A stretch of DNA of 64,000 nucleotides from assembly GCA_943913135.1 (NCBI GenBank), contig CALTVE010000002.1, forward strand, positions 310,001 to 374,000, read 5' to 3'. A program made the position numbers and the translations under genes. Below, piece after piece: positions 42,534-50,752 of this stretch. This DNA is from an uncultured Francisella sp. (GTDB lineage: Bacteria > Pseudomonadota > Gammaproteobacteria > Burkholderiales > Neisseriaceae). How positions within the stretch are numbered: the stretch's first letter is position 1; the number at the start of each line of letters is the position of its first letter. The notes under the pieces are model-generated. The model made no database searches. It was given only the letters and a program-made list of their open reading frames with translations, and was not told where the DNA came from.

Positions 42534-44099
42534 TTAAGAAGCGCGGGTAATACGCACGCGTTCGATTTTCTGTCCTTCTTTTTTACTCACTTCAAAATGG
42601 TACCCCCCATAAACAATACTGTCTCCAACCTGAGGCAGGGTGGGACTTTCTTCCATCATTAAACCGGCCACACTGGTAAAATCGGCATCTTCCTTTAAGG
42701 GAGGTAGCTTAAGGCGTCGACTTAAATCATCATAATCCAGGCTTCCATCGACGGTAATACTTTGGTCGGGATTAACTTGCCAAGAAGGATTATCTAAAAG
42801 TTCATATTCTTCAGGAAATTCACCGGCGATCGTTTCAAGTATATTTTTCATCGAAACGAGCCCCAAAATAGCGCCAAATTCATCTACCACTAAACCGATG
42901 TCGCTGGTTGATTTTCTAAAAAGTTCTAAAGCAGTTAACACGCTGGCATTTTCGGGAATAAACAAGGGCTGTTTAACGAGTTTCTGTAAGTCGTATCCTG
43001 GAGGACTTTTTAAAAGTTCAATAAGAACATCTTTTTTAGCGATATACCCTAAAGGTTCATCAATCCCGGCGCTACCGACAGCAATAAGGCGGGAATAAGG
43101 GCTGGCAAGCAATTCTTGTTTCTGTTCCGTTATAGGTTTAGATAAATTGAGTTTATCGATTTCTCTCCGTGGCGTCATAATCGCAGATATGGGCTTTTCT
43201 GCAAGGGTTAAGACGCTCCGGATCATCTGTTTCTCGTTTTCATGAAAAAATCCCTGATCTTTCAGATTTTTGTCATGATGACGGGCATTGGCAAGTACGT
43301 TTTCGCGAATCCCCATCATCCCAAGTACGGAGTCGATGGTGCGACGGCGCCAGCTTAAGCCAGAAAAGGCGTTGGCATGACGATTTTTTGAGGATATCTG
43401 ATTAAGGATTTCAATCAAGATAGAAAAGATAATGGCTGCATATATATAGCCTTTCGGTACGCTGATATGCACGCCTTCTAAAATTAAAGAAAAACCTATC
43501 ATTAATAAGAAACCAAGACATAAAATTACTACGGTAGGATAGCGGTTTATAAAGTTAGTTAAATATTTGCTGCCGATAATCATTAAGATCATGGAGATGA
43601 CCACTGCGATCATGGCGACGCTAATATGATTTACTATGCCTACAGCAGTGATTACCGAATCTAAGGAAAATACTGCATCAAGTAACATAATCTGAATGAT
43701 GACAAGAAAAATAGGGCTGTAATGCTTGGTAATGGTGTACTCGTCGACGTAATGAGCCTGTTCGTCAATTTTTTCGTGTAATTCGGAGGTTGATTTATAA
43801 AGGAGAAAGGCTCCTCCGATTAAATATAGTAAGTCTTTTCCGGAAATGGGGGTGTTGAACACCGTGAACAAGTATTGATCCAGTTTCAGTAAAAGAGAAA
43901 CGGAATACAATAGCAAAAGACGAATAAAAATCGCCAAGGTTAAGCCCAGAACCCGTGCCCGATCTTGCATTTTAGGATCGGCCTTAGAAACCACAATAGC
44001 GACGAAAACGAGATTATCGACCCCTAAGACAATTTCTAAGATGACGAGGGTAATAAAACCGATCAAAACGTTGGGACTGAACAACCAATTCAGATCCAT
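42534..44099 (-). CDS. TerC-type membrane protein with CBS pair and CorC/HlyC domain
   Basis: The 521-residue protein has seven or so TerC membrane helices (residues 1-245) with acidic helix motifs EIVLGVDNLVF and LDAVFSLDSVITAVG, then a CBS pair (about 300-430, IMTPRREIDKLNL), and a C-terminal CorC_HlyC domain (about 440-515). This is the YoaE/YegH architecture, thought to move or control divalent cations such as manganese. The specific ion is not inferable. A 347-bp gap separates it from engB, and I found no yybP-ykoY riboswitch in that gap. Confidence 0.9.
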   Translation of the reverse strand: MDLNWLFSPNVLIGFITLVILEIVLGVDNLVFVAIVVSKADPKMQDRARVLGLTLAIFIRLLLLYSVSLLLKLDQYLFTVFNTPISGKDLLYLIGGAFLLYKSTSELHEKIDEQAHYVDEYTITKHYSPIFLVIIQIMLLDAVFSLDSVITAVGIVNHISVAMIAVVISMILMIIGSKYLTNFINRYPTVVILCLGFLLMIGFSLILEGVHISVPKGYIYAAIIFSILIEILNQISSKNRHANAFSGLSWRRRTIDSVLGMMGIRENVLANARHHDKNLKDQGFFHENEKQMIRSVLTLAEKPISAIMTPRREIDKLNLSKPITEQKQELLASPYSRLIAVGSAGIDEPLGYIAKKDVLIELLKSPPGYDLQKLVKQPLFIPENASVLTALELFRKSTSDIGLVVDEFGAILGLVSMKNILETIAGEFPEEYELLDNPSWQVNPDQSITVDGSLDYDDLSRRLKLPPLKEDADFTSVAGLMMEESPTLPQVGDSIVYGGYHFEVSKKEGQKIERVRITRAS

Positions 44100-44267
44100 G
44101 CTCAGAAAAATAGCAGCTTTAGAAATGCTTATTCTATCAATAATATTCGCTCCTGGATAGGGTTTTAATCCGATCCTGCTTTGAAAATGGAATGAAAATA
44201 TGAAAAAGCAATTAGGTTAGCTTGGCGGGTGGATGGAGTGAAAATAAGTAGATTTTACCAGGCGACC

Positions 44268-44287
44268 TAGATAAATTTCTTTATCTA
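44268..44287 (+). repeat. perfect inverted repeat TAGATAAA/TTTATCTA
   Basis: Arms of 8 bp with a 4-nt TTTC loop. It could form a hairpin or bind a dimeric regulator of the divergent genes. Confidence 0.45.
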
Positions 44288-44304
44288 ATCAATCATGGAC
44301 AGAG

Positions 44305-44322
44305 ATCCTGTTAGGATTTTTT
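44305..44322 (+). terminator. small terminator-like hairpin in the TerC-engB gap
   Basis: A 5-bp stem ATCCT/AGGAT with a GTT loop is followed on the plus strand by a run of six T residues (44317-44322). It implies a short plus-strand transcript starting inside the gap, but the stem is weak. Confidence 0.35.
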
Positions 44323-44416
44323 AAATATGCCTTGTGGATCTTCGTAACGGCCGAAATTGCTGAAAAAGAGGAGGGGAGATATTACAAAGAGACATTCAAC
44401 AATAGCGAAATCTGGA

Positions 44417-44425
44417 TGGTAAAAT
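44417..44425 (+). promoter_or_regulatory. engB: extended -10 promoter of engB
   Basis: TGGTAAAAT lies 22 bp before the engB ATG. It shares the 11-mer TGGTAAAATAA with the gyrA and ilvD promoters. Confidence 0.4.
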
Positions 44426-44446
44426 AATTATTTATTGAGGCGACTT

Positions 44447-45079
44447 ATGACACAAGGACTATTTTCCGGCGCACAATTTGTAACCAGCGTCAATGAGATC
44501 CAGGCCTTACCTCGTTTTTCAGCAGAAGTAGCCTTTGCTGGGCGCAGCAACGCTGGAAAATCCAGTGTAATCAACACATTATGTAGGAAAAATCGTTTAG
44601 CCTATGTATCTAAATCTCCGGGTCGTACTCAGTTGATCAATTATTTCCAATTACGCAATCAAGGGTACTTAGTCGATTTGCCAGGTTATGGATATGCTGC
44701 GGTCCCTCTGGCCGTTCGTACCCATTGGGTCAAGCTGTTAGGAAATTATTTGGCGTATCATCCTAATCTTTTAGGCCTCATTTTGATTATGGACAGTCGT
44801 CATCCTTTAAAACCTTTAGATCAAACCATGCTGAGTTTTTTCTCCCCCCGTGGTTTGCCCATCCATGTACTTTTGTCGAAAGCGGATAAATTGAGCCGTC
44901 AACAGCAGCAAAAAACGCTCACTGAAGTTAAAAAAGCCTTACTTCCTTGGCAGAAAAATGGGGCTACGATCAGTGTCCAACTTTTTTCCAGCTTAAAAAA
45001 AACTGGCGTGCAAGAAGTCGAAGAGATAGTGGGCACTTGGTTTAAAAACTTTCCCAATGGGGGATTAGACGTTAAATAG
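44447..45079 (+). CDS. engB: ribosome biogenesis GTPase EngB/YsxC
   Basis: EngB is an essential GTPase that helps assemble the 50S subunit. The 210-residue protein has G1 GRSNAGKSSVI, G2/G3 SPGRTQLINYFQ and DLPGYGYA, and G4 SKADKL. The ATG at 44447 with a Shine-Dalgarno TGAGG 6 bp upstream is better than the in-frame TTG at 44435. Its last 15 bp overlap the convergent ychF. Confidence 0.95.
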   Translation: MTQGLFSGAQFVTSVNEIQALPRFSAEVAFAGRSNAGKSSVINTLCRKNRLAYVSKSPGRTQLINYFQLRNQGYLVDLPGYGYAAVPLAVRTHWVKLLGNYLAYHPNLLGLILIMDSRHPLKPLDQTMLSFFSPRGLPIHVLLSKADKLSRQQQQKTLTEVKKALLPWQKNGATISVQLFSSLKKTGVQEVEEIVGTWFKNFPNGGLDVK

Positions 45080-46156
45080 AAAATAGATGACATCACCATC
45101 TTGCACGATATAATCTTTTCCTTCTACGCGCATTCTGCCCGCTTCTTTCGCTTTGGCCTCCCCTGCACAAGCAATAAAATCATCAAAGGAAATTACTTGG
45201 GCACGGATAAAACCGCGTTCAAAATCAGTATGAATAGCCGCTGCAGCACGAGGTGCTTTTTCACCTGCGTAAATCGTCCATGCTCTAACTTCTTTTACGC
45301 CAGCAGTAAAATAGGTTCTAAGGCCCAATAAGCTATAGGCGGCTCGAATAAGACGATCTAAGCCGGCTTCCTTTAAATTCATTTCCTCTAAGAAGAGATT
45401 TTTTTCTTCTTCATCTAAATCTGCTAGGTCTGCTTCCATGGCGGCGCTGATCGCTACGACCGGTGTTTTTTCTTTAGCGGCAAAGGTGTTTAAAGCATCT
45501 AAATAAGGGTTATTTTCAAAACCGTCTTCACGGACATTGGCTACGTATAAAGCCGGTTTTAAAGTTAAAAAATTTAAAGGTTTTATAACCTCTTTCTCTT
45601 TTTCGCTTAAATGGAGAGTGCGTAAGGGCTTTCCTTCATTCAAGGCCGGCGTTAATTTTTCCAGCGTTTCCAACAAAACTTTGGCATCTTTATCCCCTGA
45701 TTTAGCTTTTTTCTGTTCTCTTTGCACTGCTTTTTCAGCGGTCGATAAATCTGAAAGCGCCAGTTCTGTGCCTATAGTTTCAATATCGGCTATGGGATTA
45801 ACTTTGCCAGCTACGTGGATGATGTTGTCATCTTCAAAACAACGCACCACATGAATAATGGCATGGGTTTCACGGATATTAGCGAGAAACTGATTACCTA
45901 AACCTTCACCTTTATTTGCCCCCGCCACCAACCCTGCAATATCGATAAATTCTACGATCGCTGGCAAGATTTTTTGTGGGTGGACGATTTTTGCCAGCGC
46001 GTGTAAACGTGGATCTGGTACTTCTACCACGCCAGTGTTGGGCTCTATTGTACAGAAAGGGTAGTTAGCTGCTTCTATTCCTGCTTTGGTTAAGGCATTG
46101 AATAAAGTGGATTTGCCTACATTAGGCAAACCCACAATTCCACACTTTAAATTCAT
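45065..46156 (-). CDS. ychF: Obg-family ATPase YchF
   Basis: YchF (OLA1 in eukaryotes) is a ribosome-associated P-loop ATPase involved in stress responses. The 363-residue protein has G1 GLPNVGKSTLFNAL, G3 DIAGLVAGANKGEG and the modified G4 NVRED, ending in the TGS-domain motif GKDYIVQDGDVIYFLFNV. It overlaps engB by 15 bp in convergent orientation. Confidence 0.96.
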   Translation of the reverse strand: MNLKCGIVGLPNVGKSTLFNALTKAGIEAANYPFCTIEPNTGVVEVPDPRLHALAKIVHPQKILPAIVEFIDIAGLVAGANKGEGLGNQFLANIRETHAIIHVVRCFEDDNIIHVAGKVNPIADIETIGTELALSDLSTAEKAVQREQKKAKSGDKDAKVLLETLEKLTPALNEGKPLRTLHLSEKEKEVIKPLNFLTLKPALYVANVREDGFENNPYLDALNTFAAKEKTPVVAISAAMEADLADLDEEEKNLFLEEMNLKEAGLDRLIRAAYSLLGLRTYFTAGVKEVRAWTIYAGEKAPRAAAAIHTDFERGFIRAQVISFDDFIACAGEAKAKEAGRMRVEGKDYIVQDGDVIYFLFNV

Positions 46157-46276
46157 TCACAATCCTAATTTTCTGGAAAAGTACCTGCTTCGTCTCTTGC
46201 ACTGCAAGCCTGTGAATTGTACCATGATAAAGTGCCTCCACAGAGAGCGAACCTCTCCATCCATTAGGAGTTATCG

Positions 46277-47722
46277 ATGAACGATCCGCAGCAGCTGATT
46301 CCTGAAGGCCCAGCCTCCCGCTTGACAGGCGGTACCCGTATCAGTGCCGGTAACCAAGTACGCTATCTTAAAGATGCCGCGGAAAATTTCCCAGCTTGGC
46401 TGCAAGGCATACAAAATGCGCATCAATTTATCTGTATAGAAATGTACATGTGGGAGGCAGGAAACTTTGGTTTAGAGGTGCGTAACCTGCTGGAGCAGAA
46501 ACTACACCAAGAGGTGAAAGTTTATATTATTTACGATTGGATCGGTAGTTTTAAAGCTCATCTGAAGAATTTTTTTGCTCCCTTAGTGGCGTTGGGCGCG
46601 GAAGTTAAAGCTTTTAATAAATTTGGCATTTCCATAGGGTTTGGCATTATTTCGCGCGACCATCGTAAATCGATCGTTATTGATGGAGTAAAAGCCTATG
46701 TCGGCGGTCTGTGTATTTCTTCTAGCTGGCAAGGAGATCCAGCCAAACATATCAGCCCCTGGCGTGATAGTGGCTTGGAGATTCAGGGGCCAGCGGCGCG
46801 CGATGTGCTCCATACCTTTATCGATACCTGGCGTAAGATTGCCGATAAAAATTTTGATATAGCTATACCCTCTTTGCCTGAGTACCGAGGGCCGAGCGAT
46901 AAGGGGCGTGTGCGGGTCGTAGGCACTGAGCCGCGCAACTCAAATATGATTCGCTTAGATTTGCTAGCAATTTCTTTTGCTGAACGCAGCATTTGGATTA
47001 CCGATGCCTATTTTATATCGACCAGCCTTTATTCAGGATTACTGATGAACGCCGCCAAAGCAGGGATGGATGTGCGTATCTTGGTTCCACGTAATTCCGA
47101 TATTCCATGGATTGCTTCAGTTTCGCGCACCCAGTATCGTGCTTTGTTAGAAGCAGGCGTGCGGATTTTTGAATGGAATGGTTCTATGATCCACTGTAAA
47201 AGTCTGGTCATAGATGGGATCTGGGCTCGAGTAGGTTCGACAAATTTGAATTTCAGTAGCTGGTTTAGTAATAGTGAGCTTGATATTGTCTTAGAAGGCG
47301 AAGAAGAAGTCTCTCCCCTCTCTGTAGCTTATTTACAGGATATTCAACATTGCACAGAAATCGTGCTCGATCGTGATAAAAAAAATCACCTGCATCCATT
47401 ATATACGCGTGAGCAGGCTGGGTATCGGTATAGAGAAAAAATGCCACCCACTGCCTATGCGCATCAGGTCGTTTCTTGGGGGAAGGGGGTTAACAGCATT
47501 TTGCGGGGCAAGCCAGAAAGTGAAGATCTGGTCAATGGCCGCGAAGGCAGATCTTATACATTAATTGCGCTATTTTTCTGGCTAGTTAGCATTATTGCAT
47601 TTGAATTTCCCAAAGTCATTGCGTATCCTTTAAACCTTATTACTCTTGTATGTGCGCTTATTTTAAGTCAAAAAGCCTACCGAGCTTTACAGCGGATTAA
47701 GAAAGAAAAAATAAAAAAATAA
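46277..47722 (+). CDS. cardiolipin synthase, ClsB-type phospholipase D family
   Basis: A two-motif phospholipase D superfamily enzyme that makes cardiolipin or related lipids at the membrane. HKD motifs are His129-Arg-Lys131 with IVIDG and His306-Cys-Lys308 with LVIDG. It lacks the N-terminal membrane pair of ClsA and instead ends with two hydrophobic helices (about 423-470), as in ClsB-like proteins. The length is 481 residues. ATG at 46277 follows TAGGAG. It is convergent with tgt, 16 bp between the stops. Confidence 0.85.
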   Translation: MNDPQQLIPEGPASRLTGGTRISAGNQVRYLKDAAENFPAWLQGIQNAHQFICIEMYMWEAGNFGLEVRNLLEQKLHQEVKVYIIYDWIGSFKAHLKNFFAPLVALGAEVKAFNKFGISIGFGIISRDHRKSIVIDGVKAYVGGLCISSSWQGDPAKHISPWRDSGLEIQGPAARDVLHTFIDTWRKIADKNFDIAIPSLPEYRGPSDKGRVRVVGTEPRNSNMIRLDLLAISFAERSIWITDAYFISTSLYSGLLMNAAKAGMDVRILVPRNSDIPWIASVSRTQYRALLEAGVRIFEWNGSMIHCKSLVIDGIWARVGSTNLNFSSWFSNSELDIVLEGEEEVSPLSVAYLQDIQHCTEIVLDRDKKNHLHPLYTREQAGYRYREKMPPTAYAHQVVSWGKGVNSILRGKPESEDLVNGREGRSYTLIALFFWLVSIIAFEFPKVIAYPLNLITLVCALILSQKAYRALQRIKKEKIKK

Positions 47723-47738
47723 TCTTCAGATCAGAGGC

Positions 47739-48851
47739 TTAAATGTTACTAGCCCTTTGCTGATGGAAAGTATAGATAAACTCATTTAAGCGTTGTTCGC
47801 GGATGGCAGAACGCAGATTGCTCACGAGCTCAAGGTAATAAGTAAGGTTGTGAATAGTGGTAAGCTGAGCTCCTAAAATTTCTCGGCACTGATGTAAATG
47901 GTGAAGATAAGCTCGAGAAAAATGGCAGCAAGTATAACAGGGACATTCGCTATCCAGAGGTTCCATATCTTGCTTATAACGGGCATTACGCAGCTTAATA
48001 TCGCCATAGCGAGTAAAAATCATACCATTGCGTGCATTGCGAGTAGGCAGAACACAATCAAACATATCCACTCCTTGCTGCACACTATAGACGATATCTT
48101 CCGGGGTGCCAACTCCCATCAAATAACGCGGTTTGTTTGCCGGTAGATGAGGAGTAATAAATTGGAGGATCCGGTACATATCTTCTTTTTTTTCCCCTAC
48201 TGACAAACCGCCGATGGCATAACCCTGAAAATCGAGTGGTAAAAGTTTTTCAAGAGAAATGGAGCGTAGATCTTCATACAACCCTCCTTGGACGATACCA
48301 AATAAGGCGTTAGGGTTGTTTAGGCGCATGAATTCTTTTTTACTGCGTTCGCCCCAACGAGCAGAAAGTGCAAGAGAAATTTCAGTGGTTTTTTTATCGG
48401 CCAAGGCATGCAAGCACTCATCTAGCTGCATCGCGATATCGGAATTTAATAGCGTTTCAATTTGAATGGCGATTTCTGGCGATAGAAACAATTTATCCCC
48501 ATTAATTGGATTGCGGAAATGGCATCCTTCTTCAGTCAGTTTGCGCATTTTAGCCAAAGAAAATACTTGAAAACCACCTGAATCCGTCAGAATGGGTTTG
48601 TTCCAGCCAATAAAGCGGTGTAGCCCACCAAATTGCTGAACAATCTCTAACCCGGGGCGCAGCCATAAGTGAAAGGTATTGCCTAGAATAATCTGTGCAC
48701 CCAAGTTATCAAGCTCTCTTGGGTTCACTCCTTTTACACTACCGTAGGTACCCACCGGCATAAAAATAGGCGTTTCCACGGTACCATGGTTTAGAGTAAG
48801 GCGCCCCGAGCGTGCTTTACCCTCTTGTGCCAATAAGGTAAATTCAAGCAC
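47739..48851 (-). CDS. tgt: tRNA-guanine transglycosylase
   Basis: Tgt exchanges guanine-34 of tRNA-Tyr, -His, -Asn and -Asp for preQ1 on the way to queuosine. The 370-residue protein has Asp90 in LTDSGGFQVFSLAK, the second catalytic Asp in QQGVDMFDCVLPTRNARNG, and the zinc site CPCYTCCHFSRAYLHHL. The gene overlaps trhP by 8 bp; both modify tRNA wobble positions. Confidence 0.97.
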   Translation of the reverse strand: MLEFTLLAQEGKARSGRLTLNHGTVETPIFMPVGTYGSVKGVNPRELDNLGAQIILGNTFHLWLRPGLEIVQQFGGLHRFIGWNKPILTDSGGFQVFSLAKMRKLTEEGCHFRNPINGDKLFLSPEIAIQIETLLNSDIAMQLDECLHALADKKTTEISLALSARWGERSKKEFMRLNNPNALFGIVQGGLYEDLRSISLEKLLPLDFQGYAIGGLSVGEKKEDMYRILQFITPHLPANKPRYLMGVGTPEDIVYSVQQGVDMFDCVLPTRNARNGMIFTRYGDIKLRNARYKQDMEPLDSECPCYTCCHFSRAYLHHLHQCREILGAQLTTIHNLTYYLELVSNLRSAIREQRLNEFIYTFHQQRASNI

Positions 48852-50181
48852 GTATTTCTGCCTTGGCCTTTTCTTGTAATATGCGGATAATAAAGCCTTT
48901 TTCCTTGCCCTGCATATGCGGGATCAGTACTTCTATCCCATTGCCAGGTGCGCTGTCTATTGCTTCACCGCGATAGCGGATTTCCTCAATCACCCTAAGT
49001 TCATTGCCTTTAGGCGAAAGAATTTCCACCGTATCTCCTACCGAAAATTTGTTTTTTACATCTACTCGAGCCCAACCTTCTGCATTTATATCTAGAATCT
49101 GACCTACGTAGAGGGAACGATGAGCAACTGAATGGCCGGACAAATAATTTTGATAATCTTGAATAGGATGGCGATCTAAAAAGCCTGAGGTGTACCCTCG
49201 ATTGGCTAAGTGTTCCAGATCAGATAATAAACGGGAATCAAAAGGTTTGTGTAATAAAGCATCTTCAATGGCTCGCCGATACACTTGGGTGGCCCGCGCC
49301 ACATAGTAAATCGATTTAGTACGCCCTTCGATTTTCAGCGAATCAACGCCAATATCTATCAGTTTTTCAATATATTCTACTGCACGCAGATCTTTAGAAT
49401 TCATAATATAAGTGCCATGTTCATCTTCCATGATCGGTAATTCTGAACCAGGCCGGTTTTTTTCTTCTAAAAGATAGGGGGAGTCTGCTTGAGGAGGACG
49501 TCTGTTGGGATAGGTAGCTTCTATATCACCGGTATCGGTAGGCACTGTTTTTTTAATTGTATAATTCCAACGACAAGCATTGGTACAAGTGCCTTGGTTA
49601 GGATCGCGATGGTTAAAGTAGCCCGATAGCAGACAGCGTCCGGAATAAGCAATACACAGTGCTCCATGGACAAAAACTTCTAGCTCCATATCAGGGCATT
49701 TGTTACGGATTTCTGCGATTTCTTTCAGCGATAATTCGCGCGATAAAATAATCCGTCTTATGCCTATTTCTTGCCAGAACTGGACCCCCCAATAGTTGGT
49801 GGTATTAGCCTGCACTGACAAGTGAATAGGCATCTGAGGCCAATTTTTGCGCACCTGCATAATAAGACCAGGATCGGCCATAATAAATGCGTCGGGCTGC
49901 ATCTGAATCACCTGCTGCATGTCTTCTAAGAAGGTAGAGAGTTTAGAGTTATGCGGCAGTACATTGACAGCAACATAGAATTTCTTATTCTGCTGATGGG
50001 CACGCTCTATCCCTGCTTTCAAGCGGTCCAGGCGCGAAAAACCATTGTTGCGTGCGCGTAAGGAATAGCGTGGCAAGCCAGCGTAAACTGCATCGGCACC
50101 GTAATCATAAGCTGCCTGCATACGGTCTAGACTGCCTGCTGGAGCTAAAAGTTCGGGCCTTTTTAAGGGGGTATTCACCAT
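48844..50181 (-). CDS. trhP: U32 family tRNA hydroxylation protein TrhP/YegQ
   Basis: A 445-residue U32 peptidase-family protein. The YegQ/TrhP branch hydroxylates U34 in tRNA to 5-hydroxyuridine, using prephenate. Motifs are LLAPAGSLDRMQAAYDYGADAVYAG, ELEVFVHGALCIAYSGRCLLSGYFNHRDPNQGTCTNACRW with four cysteines for the iron-sulfur cluster, and SLKIEGRTKS. Its ATG directly follows the stop of the cysteine-repeat gene (TAA-ATG), so it is translationally coupled to it. Confidence 0.88.
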   Translation of the reverse strand: MVNTPLKRPELLAPAGSLDRMQAAYDYGADAVYAGLPRYSLRARNNGFSRLDRLKAGIERAHQQNKKFYVAVNVLPHNSKLSTFLEDMQQVIQMQPDAFIMADPGLIMQVRKNWPQMPIHLSVQANTTNYWGVQFWQEIGIRRIILSRELSLKEIAEIRNKCPDMELEVFVHGALCIAYSGRCLLSGYFNHRDPNQGTCTNACRWNYTIKKTVPTDTGDIEATYPNRRPPQADSPYLLEEKNRPGSELPIMEDEHGTYIMNSKDLRAVEYIEKLIDIGVDSLKIEGRTKSIYYVARATQVYRRAIEDALLHKPFDSRLLSDLEHLANRGYTSGFLDRHPIQDYQNYLSGHSVAHRSLYVGQILDINAEGWARVDVKNKFSVGDTVEILSPKGNELRVIEEIRYRGEAIDSAPGNGIEVLIPHMQGKEKGFIIRILQEKAKAEIRA

Positions 50182-50613
50182 TTAAATGTTTTTAAATGCA
50201 CGACAGAAAAATTGATCACCTTTTTTACAGTTTTTATCAAAATCGCGTTTAAAGTCTTTCAGCTGGGTACACGCTTGTGGAAGTTTTAGAGCGCAAGCTT
50301 TTTTAGTGCTTCCCAAAGCGATGTCTAACCAGCGCACCGCATCATTTCTTTTATTACGTTTAGCGGCAATTTCGCTGTTGATAGAAGCGATCTCACCTAG
50401 ACGGAAGCAGGCGAAAGAATTAGTGTTTTTACACATTTTTGCCAAAGAGCTAAGCTCTTTTTGACAAGCACTGCGATTAAATTTCGCACATTGATGATCT
50501 AGACTCTGAAGTTTTTGTACTTCTTTTACCTCCGCTTGCCGGCTGCTTAAAGCTGCAGGAGTAAGAGTAGGTAGGAATAAAGCTAAAATAGCCAATGAAT
50601 AAATCCTAGGCAT
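50182..50613 (-). CDS. secreted cysteine-repeat protein with four C-x7-C units
   Basis: A 143-residue protein with a signal peptide (MPRIYSLAILALFLP, cleavage probably after TPA-A) and four units of two cysteines separated by seven residues: CAKFNRSAC, CKNTNSFAC, CALKLPQAC and CKKGDQFFC, in a helical context. The pattern resembles cysteine-rich Sel1-like proteins such as Helicobacter Hcp, where each helix pair has a disulfide. Function is unknown. A related lipoprotein lies on the other side of pncB. The start at 50613 is chosen because a TATAAT element lies at 50642-50647 and AAGGAAG precedes it. Confidence 0.75.
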   Translation of the reverse strand: MPRIYSLAILALFLPTLTPAALSSRQAEVKEVQKLQSLDHQCAKFNRSACQKELSSLAKMCKNTNSFACFRLGEIASINSEIAAKRNKRNDAVRWLDIALGSTKKACALKLPQACTQLKDFKRDFDKNCKKGDQFFCRAFKNI

Positions 50614-50641
50614 TCTGTCTTCCTTTTTTGATGGGAGTTTA

Positions 50642-50647
50642 ATTATA
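50642..50647 (-). promoter_or_regulatory. -10 element for the cysteine-repeat protein
   Basis: A perfect TATAAT on the minus strand, 29 bp before the chosen start. No good -35 at 16-18 bp spacing. It supports the start at 50613, because an ATG further upstream would lie before the promoter. Confidence 0.4.
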
Positions 50648-50716
50648 CCGAAAAGGTTAAGAAGATAGAACTTAAGTCTTAACAAGGAGAGGGAAGTATC
50701 TTTTGTACACGGCCCT

Positions 50717-50725
50717 TGGTATCAT
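50717..50725 (+). promoter_or_regulatory. pncB: extended -10 promoter of pncB
   Basis: TGGTATCAT (TG-N-TATCAT, 5/6 to TATAAT) lies 28 bp before the pncB start, with a poor -35. Confidence 0.35.
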
Positions 50726-50752
50726 GGAAAACCCGCGTATAGAAAGTGGTCA

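Larger units (their letters stand above)
44100..44446. other. long intergenic region, no gene found
   Basis: This 347-bp gap between the divergent TerC and engB genes has no open frame of note. It holds an 8-bp inverted repeat (44268-44287), a small hairpin with a T tract (44305-44322) and an engB promoter motif. The gap is the largest in the window and may carry the control region of the TerC gene, or a small RNA. Confidence 0.6.

Noticed and set aside
44100..44446. Possible yybP-ykoY manganese riboswitch upstream of the TerC gene
   Set aside because: I read the minus strand of the gap and did not find the conserved loop sequences of that motif. TerC-like genes often carry it, but no evidence is visible here.
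46197..46225. TTGCAC and TACCAT as a promoter for cls
   Set aside because: Spacing is 17 bp but the matches are only 3/6 and 4/6, no better than chance.
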